Assembly: GCF_963678635.1 (NCBI RefSeq)
Contig: NW_026970955.1
Span: 1-64,000, forward strand
Direction: 5' to 3'
Origin: Symsagittifera roscoffensis
Lineage: Eukaryota > Xenacoelomorpha > Acoela > Convolutidae
Length of the DNA: 64,000 nucleotides
The stretch's first letter is position 1, and every line of letters starts with the position of its first letter. This document shows, piece after piece, positions 45,235 through 56,556 of the stretch. The notes under the pieces were generated by a model. It was not told where the DNA came from, did no database searches, and worked only from the letters and a program-made list of their open reading frames with translations. Both the position numbers and the translations under genes were made by a program.

Positions 45235-48200
45235 TCAAATCCAGAAACAACATCAGACCCCCCAGGTATTGATGACACAGGAAATAACGAGCTACAACTG
45301 AATCAAATAAACTGTGAATCATCAGATTCAGAAAGTGATACAGAAAACACTACCTCCATAAATATGATAGCAGTTGAAAATGACTACGAACCTATTATAT
45401 ATGAACAACCTTTTTCATCACATTTATATGAAAATCAATTAGAACTACTTCACAATTATTATATTGAACCCATCCATTCCACACAAACGGCACAAGAAAC
45501 TAACGAAATCAACACTACAAACCAATCCAATGAAAACGACAAAACAAAATGCTTGAATACAAATCACATCTATCAAAATATACAAAAAGAACAACCTAAA
45601 GAAAAAATTTGGACAATACCATTTCTTTTAGAAAGTCCAAGAAACAAAGAATTTCAACCACCAGATCTTGAAATTGATTTTTTAATTGATTCAGGAGCAG
45701 AATCAAACATAATAAACATTCCCACATGGAATGAGATAAAAACATTACACCCAAAAATAACACCTCTTGAAACCTCCAGTAAACTAGCAACAGCACAGGG
45801 ATCAACATTGGTAAACTATGAAAAAATTCAATTATTTCTTCTCCCCACAAGAACAATAGAGCAAAATAAAATTTTAAATAAACCATTTAAACAAATATTC
45901 CATATCACGGATATTAAACACAATATTATTGGAATACCATTTATCTCTAAATATATACCAACAATCAACATCTTAAACAGTAAAATACTAATCAAAGATA
46001 AATACACAAAAACAAAAGACACATCCCTAACATTTTTCCAAAGATTAAACAAACAACCACCATTCTTTTCAAAATTTTATCCAATATATAACCAACAAAG
46101 AAAACACCTGAAACCACTATCAGGAAACATGTATAATTTTTCAATAAAACAAGTTCACCAATATGATAAAAAACAAAATAAACAACAACTCTATATGTCA
46201 GACTTTGAATTCAAACCTATCCATAAGTTTTTCAAAATCACAATCTCATCCATAAAATATTTGAAAAACTCGAATTCAGATATTATATATCTACATGTAT
46301 ACAACAATACACCCTATCAAGTAACATTACCTTTAGGACTTTTAGGCTATTGCGAAACCAACGCTACGATATCACCAATACACGAAAAAGAATACCGCGT
46401 AAATAATATACTCCAATTATTAGATATTTGTCAATCCACAATTCTTAATGAAGAATTATCCATAAATAATATAATAAGTAATGAAAAAAGAAATACAGAT
46501 TATTTCACAAAAACTCCATATTTCAAACCTACATTCAACATAAGTAACTACACAGAGACTCAACAGAAGTTTTTAACAATGTTTAACTTTCAACATTCAC
46601 AAATAACACAAGACGAATTTGATAAATTAGCCAAACAGCTAATAAAATATTCATCAGTCTATGCAACATCTAAATTTGATGTTGGCAAAATCAGCTCATC
46701 ACTACACCTTCCACTAAAACCTGACGCAGTTTTCAAAAAACAAAGAGCAAGTAAAGTACCAATTCACTTACATGATAAAGTAAACAGATTACTCGATATT
46801 TTAGAACAATACAATATTATCTTACCGGTAAACAAAGAAGAACAACCAAAAGGTAACACATTTATCAACCCTGTTATCATCCTAGCAAAAAGAGAATCAT
46901 TAAAAATAGTTCTAGACGCTAGATACCTTAATTCACTAATAGACGAATCAAAATGCAATTGGCCTATTGAACCAATACAAGTTATTTTAACAAAAATAAA
47001 CGGAAAATACTTTACAACCGCAGATATGAATAGTGCATATAATCAAATGCCACTAGATGAACAATCGCGACGCTTAACACAATTTGTTATTGGAAATCAG
47101 CGATATGAATTCAACCGCCTATTCTATGGAATATCCATAGGACCAGCAGCATTTTCAGCTTTTATGAGCAAAATTTTTAGACCACTAATACTCAAGAAAA
47201 ACGCAATCACTTATTTAGACGATGTTTTTATGCAATCACAAACAAAAGAAGAAATGTTCAATGTCTTAGAAAACTATCACAAAATACTTCAGAACGAAAA
47301 TCTGAAGGCCGCCCCCGATAAATCACACTTCTTTTTAACACGAGTTAAATTCTTAGGACATAATATAGAAAGAAAAACAATCACTCCATTAAAATCACGC
47401 ATTGATGCTATTCAAAAACTCCAACCACCAACAAACAAAAAGAAAATCCAAGAATTCCTTGGAATGTTAAACTTTTTAAGCAAATATGTCTATAAAATGC
47501 AATTATACCCAAGACCATTCTATAATATACTTAGACAACAAAATAATTTTGAATGGAACACAGAACATCAAGCACGATTTGAAGAAATTAAAAAACTCCT
47601 AACTGAACAAATTTCGAATACAATTCCAGATCCAAATCAACCATTCTATGCAATGTGCGATGCTTCGAATTTTGGCATCGGCGCAGCATTATTACAATCA
47701 CACAATGGCACAAACAAAATGAATCTTATATCAGCAAATTCTCGATTATTCACTCAAGCAGAGCTACGACTCTCAACTCTAATGAGAGAATGTACAGCCA
47801 TAATATATACACTAACAGAATATGAATTTCTGATACTTGGATCAAAACATCCAACAGTTCTATTTACAGATCACAAACCAATCATTTTTCTCTTTACACA
47901 AAAATCCAATCCAAATCATCGAGTTTATAGATTTCAATTAATTCTAATGAAATTCCCAAACTTACATATAGTTTGGACAGCAGGAAAGAATCTTGCATTA
48001 CCAGACACTTTAAGTCGAAATACACCACCTGAATTACTTACACGAAAAACTACAGTAGAAATACCCAAAAATATAAAATTCTACCTTGCAGAAAACGAAA
48101 CATCACCCCGACTAGAATGCAAATATGCAGTAAAAACTGACGTTGAACAATCACAGATAAACAATTTACAACACTTCCCACTTTATTTAGATTGCCAAAA

Positions 48201-50245
48201 TAACCACTACGAAGTTGATCTACTTGGAACATCACATTTCAAACCAATTCCATACTCACAATGGATAAAAAATAACACCCAACAAAAAAGAGTAAAACAA
48301 CACCCGCATAAAAAAGACCTTTTTCCTTTAATTGAAAAAGAAAACCTAACCGATAAAATAAATTTATCAGGACCACAAACAAACGATTCAAAATACACAA
48401 TAAATCAAGTTTTTGACCTCCATGACCCACTTGATACAATTCCTTTATCTAAATTAGAAATAGAAAACATTTTTCTCCCCCCAACAGATAGAATTACAAT
48501 TAATACTTTGAAACAATATCAAAATCTTGACCCAGTAATTAGACAACTAAAATCATGGCACAAATATAAAACTAAACCCGTCAAGGCAGATACAACTATT
48601 TTAGGAAATAAAACACTCCTCCGATATTTTCGAAAATTTAATAATACAACAATTAACGAAAACACAGACATTCTAGAATACAAATTAAATGAATCTACAG
48701 TTCCCTGTCTCCCTCTAAGTATGATTCTTATAGCTTTTAATATTTCACATACACAAAACATTGAAGGACACTCTGGATCAGAGAAAACATATTCAAATTT
48801 CATACAAAACTTTTATTTTCCAAATGCACCAATTTGGATAAAAGTACTATGCAATGATTGTATAGTATGTCAGCTAAATAAACCTTATCCAAATCAAAAA
48901 CAAATAGCTCAAAAACAAGATTTCAAAGGACAAAGTTTGTACTTTAACCACCGTATTTCATTTGATACAAAAGGACCAATTTCACCCTCATCCGAAGGAA
49001 ACTCCTACATTATGGTAATTGTTGACGCGTTTACACATTATGTAGCACTTAACCAGTACCACATTGTAACGCTTATTACGCTTACACAACGCTCTATGAA
49101 CACTGGATAGCTAAATTCGGACTACCAGAAATTTTAGTTACAGACAACGGTACAGAATTCATAAATAATGAAATCATCACACTATGTCATCTATATAATA
49201 TCAAACACAAACCACGTACATCTCACGCACCTTGGACAAACGGCTTAGTCGAAGGTATGAACCGTTCACTACAAGAATATCTTAGATGTATCATCAATGG
49301 AAATGATACAAGATATACCGAATGGTCAGCAGATGTAAAACTATTTCCCTTAGCATATAATTCACAAATCACGACAACTCTAGGAATGTCACCATATGAA
49401 ATGGTTTTTAATCAAAAGCCACGCAAACCGATTATGTTTACAGCAAACTCTCATAAAAATGCACAAAGTTATTGTCAACCGAATAAAGACTCAATTTGTT
49501 ATAATCTACCTCTACACACACACACAATGAAGATCATTTTCATCACCCACAAATTCTTAAATTAGCCTCCGGTACACACACCGAATGGATTTTAAACAGA
49601 GATAGAAAACACAATGAAATTTACCAAAGAGTAACAAAAAAGTTGTTACAAAGGCAAAACATTAATGAACAAATAAATTCACGCTTTACACCAGCCTCCG
49701 ATTTAAAAATTGGAACATTTGTTTTAATACCCAATTTTAACACTCAAAAAGGAATTTCTAAAAAATTACAACCCCTTCGTAAAGGACCATACCAAATAAT
49801 TGCCAAACCCACTGATGTCTTATATAAAATCACCGACTCAGAACAAAAAGAAATTGTTCAACATCGAAACAACCTATTATCTTATTACCCAAAAGAATAC
49901 GCACTACGCGAACTAACTCAATTGTATTCTTTCACAGGTTTAAAAGTTATTCAAAAATACCCACATACGGAAAATAAAACAAAGGAACAACATGACATTC
50001 ACCTCGAAAACCAAAATAAAAAATCAACTACAACAAAAAACAATACAAAAAAGCTAGATCAAAATACACCACAAAAAGGAAGAAAAAATAGAAAAATGAC
50101 AGAAAAAATAATACCTCAAGAACAAATCGACAAATCAGAACATAGAGAGTCATCACGACTTAGAAATCAACCACGTAAAAACTATAAGACATTCATTCCA
50201 CAATCTAAAATATTAAAGAAAGTCGAATTTCAAAAACAGCTTTAA
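45235..50245 (+). pseudogene. pol: pol of copy B: protease, RT, RNase H, integrase; two frameshifts in integrase
   Basis: The long block 45,364-49,110 (1,248 codons) carries the protease motif DSGA (45,688-45,699), RT with IVLDARYLN, ADMNSAYNQMPL and catalytic YLDD (47,212-47,223), RNase H with CDASNFGIGAALL (from about 47,657), and the integrase zinc domain GHSG...CNDCIVC (48,735-48,870) plus the first core Asp (SFDTKGP, about 48,960). A one-base C deletion at about 49,053 (AACCAG; copy A has CCCAG) breaks the core. The second Asp and Glu lie in the next frame with 35 residues between them (VTDNGTEF...LVEGMNR). A two-base CA gain near 49,515 breaks it again, and 49,643-50,245 holds the SH3-like carboxy domain (KGPYQIIAKPTDV). 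All catalytic residues are preserved. Confidence 0.9.
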
Positions 50246-50838
50246 ATTTATATTCAATAATTTTTGCACCTCTGAAATATTTTGAACTTTCATTTTTCAA
50301 AATAACATGCTGACAAACACGCAAAGATTCTAGTTCATAATTAGCCAATAGGATTCATCCAATCCGTCACCTTCTCTAACTCTAACACAGATCAACTAGA
50401 CGAACGATATTAAAGTCCAGGCATATCTATAACTATAACTTTGCGACCTCCAGGTCAGAAATAAGCAAACCATTCCAACTTGACAACTAAAATAAAAATC
50501 ACCATAATATCATAACCCTCCCTTATCTAATAAACCAAAGATCAACAATATTTCCCCAACTCAGACCTCAAATACCCCCCAAACAAATATGTTAAATTAG
50601 CCTAAAGTAAAAGAACGACCATTTTAATTAGCCTAAAGTATAAAAATCTCAAAAATACCCCAGATCATTTGACAAATGAAAATAAAGACAAAGAAGACCT
50701 CCCGATCACCATAAAATTTGCCCCCATCAATTTTTCACAAAACTCAACCCACTTGTCAAAAAACCAATAAATAATCCGACCACACTTGAAAATTGCCTCA
50801 AACAACAAAAAATATTCGATCGAGAAGCCATTTCTTAA
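50246..50838 (+). other. pol-to-hydrophobic-ORF spacer
   Basis: No ATG-initiated ORF. It contains two copies of attagcctaaagta (about 50,595-50,640), also present in copies A and C, and a frame leading into the hydrophobic ORF (INNPTTL) that is interrupted by TAA just before 50,839. Confidence 0.5.
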
Positions 50839-51254
50839 ATGCTCTTCTCTCGACCAGTTACCATAATTCTAAACATTCTCGCAAACTTTTTCACAATATT
50901 TAAACCTTTCATCATATTTCTTTTTGACACCTTTGAATCTTTTGTAATAATCTTAATCATTTTTTGCAATATTTTTTTAATTTTCTATTCCATATTTGAA
51001 CTATACCTCCAGCTTTCAAAAGCTATTGACTATATCCACAGGTACGATTCACAAAACTTATCTAAATGTAACGAACCATTTTTAGTAGAACAGATATTTT
51101 CTTACTATTTGTAATTTTTATAACATTTCTATCATCTCTCATCTTGACAATATGCAAATGTATAGAGAAAGCAATTATCACATTCGCCCTAGCAACAATC
51201 CTCCTAATTCTTTTTCTAGAAGAATACTACAATAAACATAAATTTTTTCACTAA
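50839..51254 (+). pseudogene. Small membrane-protein ORF of copy B (two hydrophobic segments)
   Basis: 50,839-51,114 encodes 91 residues with a long hydrophobic run (ANFFTIFKPFIIFLF, FVIILIIFCNIFLIFY) and a polar end. A second hydrophobic segment (LLFVIFITFLSSLILTI, ITFALATILLILFLEEYY) follows in another frame to TAA 51,252. Copy A shows both segments in the same order and extends the first one upstream past the point where B has TAA, so the intact gene likely spanned about 50,740-51,254. Probable two- to three-pass membrane protein; function unknown. It could supply a signal or anchor for the Pro-rich ORF that follows. Confidence 0.5.
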
Positions 51255-52395
51255 AAGAATAGATCAAAAACCATCAAAAATTGCTAACCAACAATCACAC
51301 AGTCAGTCTTCACCGACATCATCCCAGGAAAACCCAACACCACCTTCAATTACCCAAAACCCCCAAACATCTACACGAATTTCCTTTCAAGATAACCCAT
51401 ATACCTTTGAAGAACGACACGCTCGCTTATCAGAACCACTAGAACCAGTTCAACGACAAGACCCTCTAAGTGAACCAACATATAACTTATACCCAACATT
51501 ACCACAAGAATTAAGTAGAATACGAAATCCTAGTCAAAACCAAAATACAGTAGAAATAAATAGACAAATTATACATCCTCGACGAAACAGAAATTCTCAA
51601 ACTCCCCGAGTTCATTTTGATATACCTCAATCCCCATCACAAAGTACTCCAGAAAACCCCATCGGTATATTACCAGAAACCCCTACGCTTCTTTCACAAC
51701 GTAGCACCTCAAGCCTACCCTCAGATTACTTAGGTTCAACACCAACTCCTGAACAAATACGTGAAAATCCCTTTAACCCTACAAACCAAACATCACGACT
51801 ACCATATTGGACAACACATTCATTCACACAAGGTGAACCAAATTTAATCAATGATCCAATAGATATTTCTACGGATACAACAACATCCTCATCACTACCA
51901 GAATCATTATCACTACCATCAACACCATCAATAAGCCAGATTTCACCACCACCTTTTAACTTAAATTTCCCAAATAACCTCGACGCTAGATATCGAGAAC
52001 AATCATCAACAAATATTCTTTTAAGACTAGACTGGAATACATTCACAGCACCTCCACCATTATTTGGACAACACCTAGAAAGTAACCGACTCCATAACTG
52101 GGCACTAAATAGACTACAATATAGAAAAGACATTCACGAAGACATTCGTGCTCATAACATCCAAATACTCCAACAAAATAGTCTACAATTAAAATTTGAA
52201 ATCACGGTTAAATTAAACAACATTACTCAACATCCCTATCCATTGAATCCACCAAATATAACAGCTCAATCCCTACCACCACCATTTATAACAACTGAAG
52301 TAATATACAAATACGACAGATATACCAAAAAGACAATTGGTTACATCACATTTTATAACCCATACTCAGGATTATCATACACATGTATATTCTAA
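51220..52395 (+). CDS. Pro/Ser/Gln/Asn-rich ORF between pol and env (copy B)
   Basis: A stop-free frame of 391 codons with no ATG in it until far downstream, so it is probably expressed by splicing or by a frameshift from the hydrophobic ORF, whose last 11 codons it overlaps. The amino two-thirds are low-complexity (TSSLPSDYLGSTPTPEQ, STPSISQISPPPFNL). The last about 140 residues look folded (LLRLDWNTF, SNRLHNWALNRLQYR, YKYDRYTKKTIGYITF). Its TAA (52,393) overlaps the env ATG (52,383) by 13 bases. The protein is conserved in copy A (SDYLGSTPT, HNWALNRLQYR), which argues that it is translated. No family recognised. Confidence 0.6.
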   Translation, partial: KNTTININFFTKRIDQKPSKIANQQSHSQSSPTSSQENPTPPSITQNPQTSTRISFQDNPYTFEERHARLSEPLEPVQRQDPLSEPTYNLYPTLPQELSRIRNPSQNQNTVEINRQIIHPRRNRNSQTPRVHFDIPQSPSQSTPENPIGILPETPTLLSQRSTSSLPSDYLGSTPTPEQIRENPFNPTNQTSRLPYWTTHSFTQGEPNLINDPIDISTDTTTSSSLPESLSLPSTPSISQISPPPFNLNFPNNLDARYREQSSTNILLRLDWNTFTAPPPLFGQHLESNRLHNWALNRLQYRKDIHEDIRAHNIQILQQNSLQLKFEITVKLNNITQHPYPLNPPNITAQSLPPPFITTEVIYKYDRYTKKTIGYITFYNPYSGLSYTCIF

Positions 52396-55000
52396 AAATA
52401 TTGATTTTTCTCCAACTCTTTTTTCTAGTAATCTCCAATCAAAACATAAACCCTTCCCCCCGCACAGGACCCCAAGATTTATTAGTAACACATTACGATT
52501 GTGACGAAAACGAACAAAAAACACTACACAATTATGCAATAAATCAAGTATCACAGTGCGAAACAGAACCACAAGCCATAGAAACAACAAATGTAATAGC
52601 GACACTTTATTCAAAAGCCCGAGCAACAACAGTTATAGGATATAAATTCACAGCAACATTTTCTGAAAAGAAAGTACATTGTTCACAAGTCTCAAATGGA
52701 AATAAAAACCGACTTGACCACGAATCATTCTAGCAGAGTAATATAGAACGACTTTTACATCTCAATCCCGAAGATTGTAAAAACGAGTTACTCAGACTAA
52801 ATATCACAAAAAATAAAAACACAGATAGAAATTTAGTATATTTCCAAGTTTTTTCAGATTCTGTACATCAAGCAGAACTTGAAAGATATCAAGGACATAT
52901 AAAACTAGACGAAAAATATCCATACAACGGCGCACACGGAAGATTAACTTATGACATACACGATAAACACTGGATACCACATATTGGTATAAATAACCCA
53001 TCAAACTGCAAAGCAGACACAAAAAATAAAGGATATCAAGAAATAATGTTTTTCGATTGGAAAATACAACTCGAAAAAATACAACTCACACGCGATTTAT
53101 CAGACAACACAATGATCTATCAAGGAATTAGATTACCTTGTAAAAACGATCAAGGCTATTGTGACCCTACAACACGAACACAAGCAACAATTGTTTGGTT
53201 CCCCGAAGACACATGTACAACATTTCAAGTAGCAAAAATACACGCTCGAATGATAAAATTTCACGAAAAATATTTTATACAATCAATTCCATATGAACAA
53301 GTAAATCCATCACGAAAACAAAGTACTAATTTTAGAAACATTCACAATATAGAAAATAAATTGACACGTTTTCAAATATATCAAGAAACAGAACTTGCAT
53401 GTAAATACAGAAACCCACTTCACAAAACACAATACTCTGAAATATTAGTTGAATACGAAAAAGGATTCGACATGACCACTGGAAAAATAAAAATCGACCC
53501 ATATGCCACAGGTCATCCTCCAAACGAAGGAACATCATATATACCAGTTAATTTTCAAAAAAGTAAAGGTCAACCCGGTGGACATCTAAAGCCCCATGAC
53601 ACTAGAAGCACACGTTTACAAGAACTATCACTAATGAATAGTACATATTTCGGTAATATCCACTATGATGTTCACTTAGATATGAAATTAGACTACACAA
53701 TTAGCCGAATTTTTCAAGAAATGTCACTCTCTGAATTAGAAACACTTCACCAACTATGCGAATTAGAAAGAACACAAATCCTACAATCACTTGCATTAGC
53801 AGTATTAAAAATACCCTACGCAGGATATTCATTATCAGGCAATAGATCAAATTTTTTAGACTATGAAGGAAACATTTTATGGTTTTATACCTGTACCAAA
53901 AAAGTATCACCACTATATGTTTTTGAAGATAAACGATGCTATAAAAGAATCCCTATCTTTTATAAGAATAAAGTACACTTCGTTGACACACTTTCAAGAC
54001 GAACCTATTTCTGGGATACCGCAGTCCCATGTGGATCAGAAAATAGCCACAATGTAGTACAACTGAACCCTGATGAAGATAAATATTACCTTCTTACCCC
54101 ATATCCCACATTAATGCAATCACTCAAAAAATTTTCACCTGAAAGCATTAGAGCTATTGTTCGAAACCCAAATATTGACTTACAATCAATTGGAATATAT
54201 TCAAAATCCGATATACAACATCACATTAGAACACAACAATTCCAAGAATTATTAACACAAATGGACACGATACAAAGACAATCAATTGACCAAAACTTAC
54301 GCAAACTTGCCGAAACAGCAGGATTTGCAGACATTTATACACAAGATTATAGCGGATATTTTAAAGACATTAAAGACTATATATATCTCAACGGTGAAAA
54401 ATACCGACCACAAGATATCTCACCTATAAATATTTTTAGCTTTGTTACACTCAAAAATGAAATTCTTGATTTTCTAGGATGGCCCTATTACATCTTAGAA
54501 AAATTAATTATTTTATACGCAATGTTTAACTTTATAGGTTTTTTTTCTCACTCTTAAAAGGAATCTATAATACATGCGCTATACACACACAAGTAAATAG
54601 ACAAGCAAGTGTAGCACGCATCTTATTTGCAGGATTTTTTGGAATTTTTTCATCATCAATAAACAAAACTCTTTTAGACGCACAAATAAAAGAATACAAC
54701 ACAAAAATAGCAACAAGACAGAACACATATGACGAAGAACATAACAATGTAGACATTACGCCTACAGCACCACAGTTACCACCCCTACCACATAACCATC
54801 CATTATCACTTGTCCCACGAAATTTTCGAAATTTAGCAATAACACATACTCCAAATTTCAGACCAACCATATCACAAAGTCCCATTCAACATATAATGAC
54901 ACACAATTCACTAGATGAAAATACATATGAACAAATTATAGAACAACCACATACAACTGCTTTTCAGTCTCAAAATAATAATTTTTTTAGCCCACGATGA
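52383..55000 (+). pseudogene. env: env of copy B: class III (gB/chuvirus-like) fusion glycoprotein, one stop and one frameshift
   Basis: ATG at 52,383 starts a signal peptide (ILKILIFLQLFFLVIS) followed by a Cys-rich ectodomain. TAG at 52,731 interrupts it (TAC in copy A). The frame resumes and runs to 54,557 with CTTFQVAKIHARM, a long helix-prone ELETLHQLCELERTQ, then CYKRIPIFYKNKVHFVD and a downstream PCG, the layout seen in chuvirus-like and gB-like envelopes of invertebrate elements (recalled pattern, not searched). A shift in the T-run near 54,540-54,550 moves the membrane-proximal and anchor region (ARILFAGFFGIFSSS) and a cytoplasmic tail into another frame, ending at TGA 54,998-55,000. 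Its role would be membrane fusion; as assembled it is defective. Confidence 0.7.
54997..55000 (+). promoter_or_regulatory. ATGA stop-start overlap of env and ORF5
   Basis: The env TGA and the ORF5 ATG share ATGA. The same overlap exists in copy A (17,347-17,350). Such overlaps mark termination-reinitiation coupling in some viruses; here it is inference. Confidence 0.55.
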
Positions 55001-56556
55001 GCCGACAACTTGGATCCCTACACCGCTCAAATTCCCACCCAACCAACCTCAACACTCCAATTACAATAATTCCACTTTTTGCTTTCCCGCCACCCGATTT
55101 CCCAAACAATAATATAACATCAGGCATGAATTCAGACACTAATTCACATAACTCAGTTTTATACTCCATCTCACAACTCAATAACCCAGATATTGAAACC
55201 CCTGATGAATTTGCCGACTCTGAACCATCTCCATCCAATAATTTTCAAACCAATCCCTCAGTTTTTTCGAAACCCCCTTTTCAACCAATCCCACCATATA
55301 ACCCACTCCCATCCATTTCTACACCCTCCTATGCTTCACAAGTTACCCCAACCTACTCTTCACTTCATTTAGATCGATCATCCAACTCTCCAGACACCCC
55401 CCAAATCTCCCAAGAACTAGATAATTTTATCACCTTACAACAACAACCCTTCCACCTTGACACCTCAACTATAAACCAGATTTCATCAACCATAGAATCA
55501 TCAAACCCACCTACCCCTACACCCTCTTCAGCTTATACCGCATCACTAGCACCATCATCCACATCCACCGAATCATCAATTAGCACTAATAGAGCTTACC
55601 GCACTTTCAAAAGAAAATTCCCAAACCATCCATTTCCAACAAAACCAGGAACAGCCCGTGAATATTTTAATCATCCAAATCACACTAACACGAAAGATTT
55701 TTTAGCCATCACCTTACCCTCATTCCCACAGTATACTTTAAATACCCCTAACGACACTAACGACACACGTAGTTTTGTAGATGAACAAGTTTTAATGCCT
55801 ACACTTCATTGGACATCATATTATCATTTTACTAACCCCCTTTGCCTACCTTTATCTAATACTCACATCGATATAGAACGAAATCAAGATATGCTATATC
55901 GACTCACTACACCACTAACACATAGACAATTTACTTACATCGGATATAAAAAATCACTAAAAACATACACTGCACCCCGAGCTAACGAATATACGCTAGA
56001 ATATTACGATCATAACATCATCCGAACTAACCAAGACCAATTTTTAGATGATGATCGCTTCGCTAACCCACAAATCACAGAAAAATTTTTCATCAAAACA
56101 CCATATGTTTTTACACTCAATATGTTTGATCGCAAATTCGACCACATCATTTCTGAAGCACTAACCGACACACAAGCTTACGAAAGTTTTAAAGAAAGAT
56201 TTCAATTATTTTCACTAACCTTTCATTTCCTTGCACCACATGAACGAGATTTGCACTGCTCACACGACATTATGTTACGCACTAAACAAACCCACACATA
56301 TACATATTACCGCTTTATACAAAATCACTTTGACCTACACACTCCATCAAGACAACCACACCATCGTTTTCAATTTATTAACTCTAAATACACATCACCA
56401 TTTTTTCTTAACTTCACATATTGGATCAAAGATACTAACCTTCACGGTATTCTTCGCAATTATGATCCCATAACCCAAATGTATATTTTTTGTCCCATCA
56501 CAAAGACCTTCAACGCAGAAGAATCCAGACCCTTCCTTATCCCATGTTTTATTTAG
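54997..56556 (+). CDS. ORF5: intact 519-residue accessory protein downstream of env (copy B)
   Basis: A full ORF from ATG 54,997 to TAG 56,554. Residues 1 to about 205 are Pro/Ser/Thr/Asn-rich and probably disordered (NPPTPTPSSAYTASLAP, ISTNRAYRTFKRKFP). Residues about 210-519 look folded: LHWTSYYHFTNPLCLPL, TYIGYKKSLKTYTAPRA, FSLTFHFLAPHERDLHC, INSKYTSPFFLNFTYWI, and a conserved YDPITQMYIFCPITKTF end. There is no signal peptide, no clear transmembrane helix and no known domain to my eye. It is the only long gene of copy B without a stop or shift. The carboxy half is also recognisable in copy A in pieces. It overlaps env by ATGA. Its position resembles 3' accessory genes of complex retroviruses; the function is unknown. 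Confidence 0.8.
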   Translation: MSRQLGSLHRSNSHPTNLNTPITIIPLFAFPPPDFPNNNITSGMNSDTNSHNSVLYSISQLNNPDIETPDEFADSEPSPSNNFQTNPSVFSKPPFQPIPPYNPLPSISTPSYASQVTPTYSSLHLDRSSNSPDTPQISQELDNFITLQQQPFHLDTSTINQISSTIESSNPPTPTPSSAYTASLAPSSTSTESSISTNRAYRTFKRKFPNHPFPTKPGTAREYFNHPNHTNTKDFLAITLPSFPQYTLNTPNDTNDTRSFVDEQVLMPTLHWTSYYHFTNPLCLPLSNTHIDIERNQDMLYRLTTPLTHRQFTYIGYKKSLKTYTAPRANEYTLEYYDHNIIRTNQDQFLDDDRFANPQITEKFFIKTPYVFTLNMFDRKFDHIISEALTDTQAYESFKERFQLFSLTFHFLAPHERDLHCSHDIMLRTKQTHTYTYYRFIQNHFDLHTPSRQPHHRFQFINSKYTSPFFLNFTYWIKDTNLHGILRNYDPITQMYIFCPITKTFNAEESRPFLIPCFI

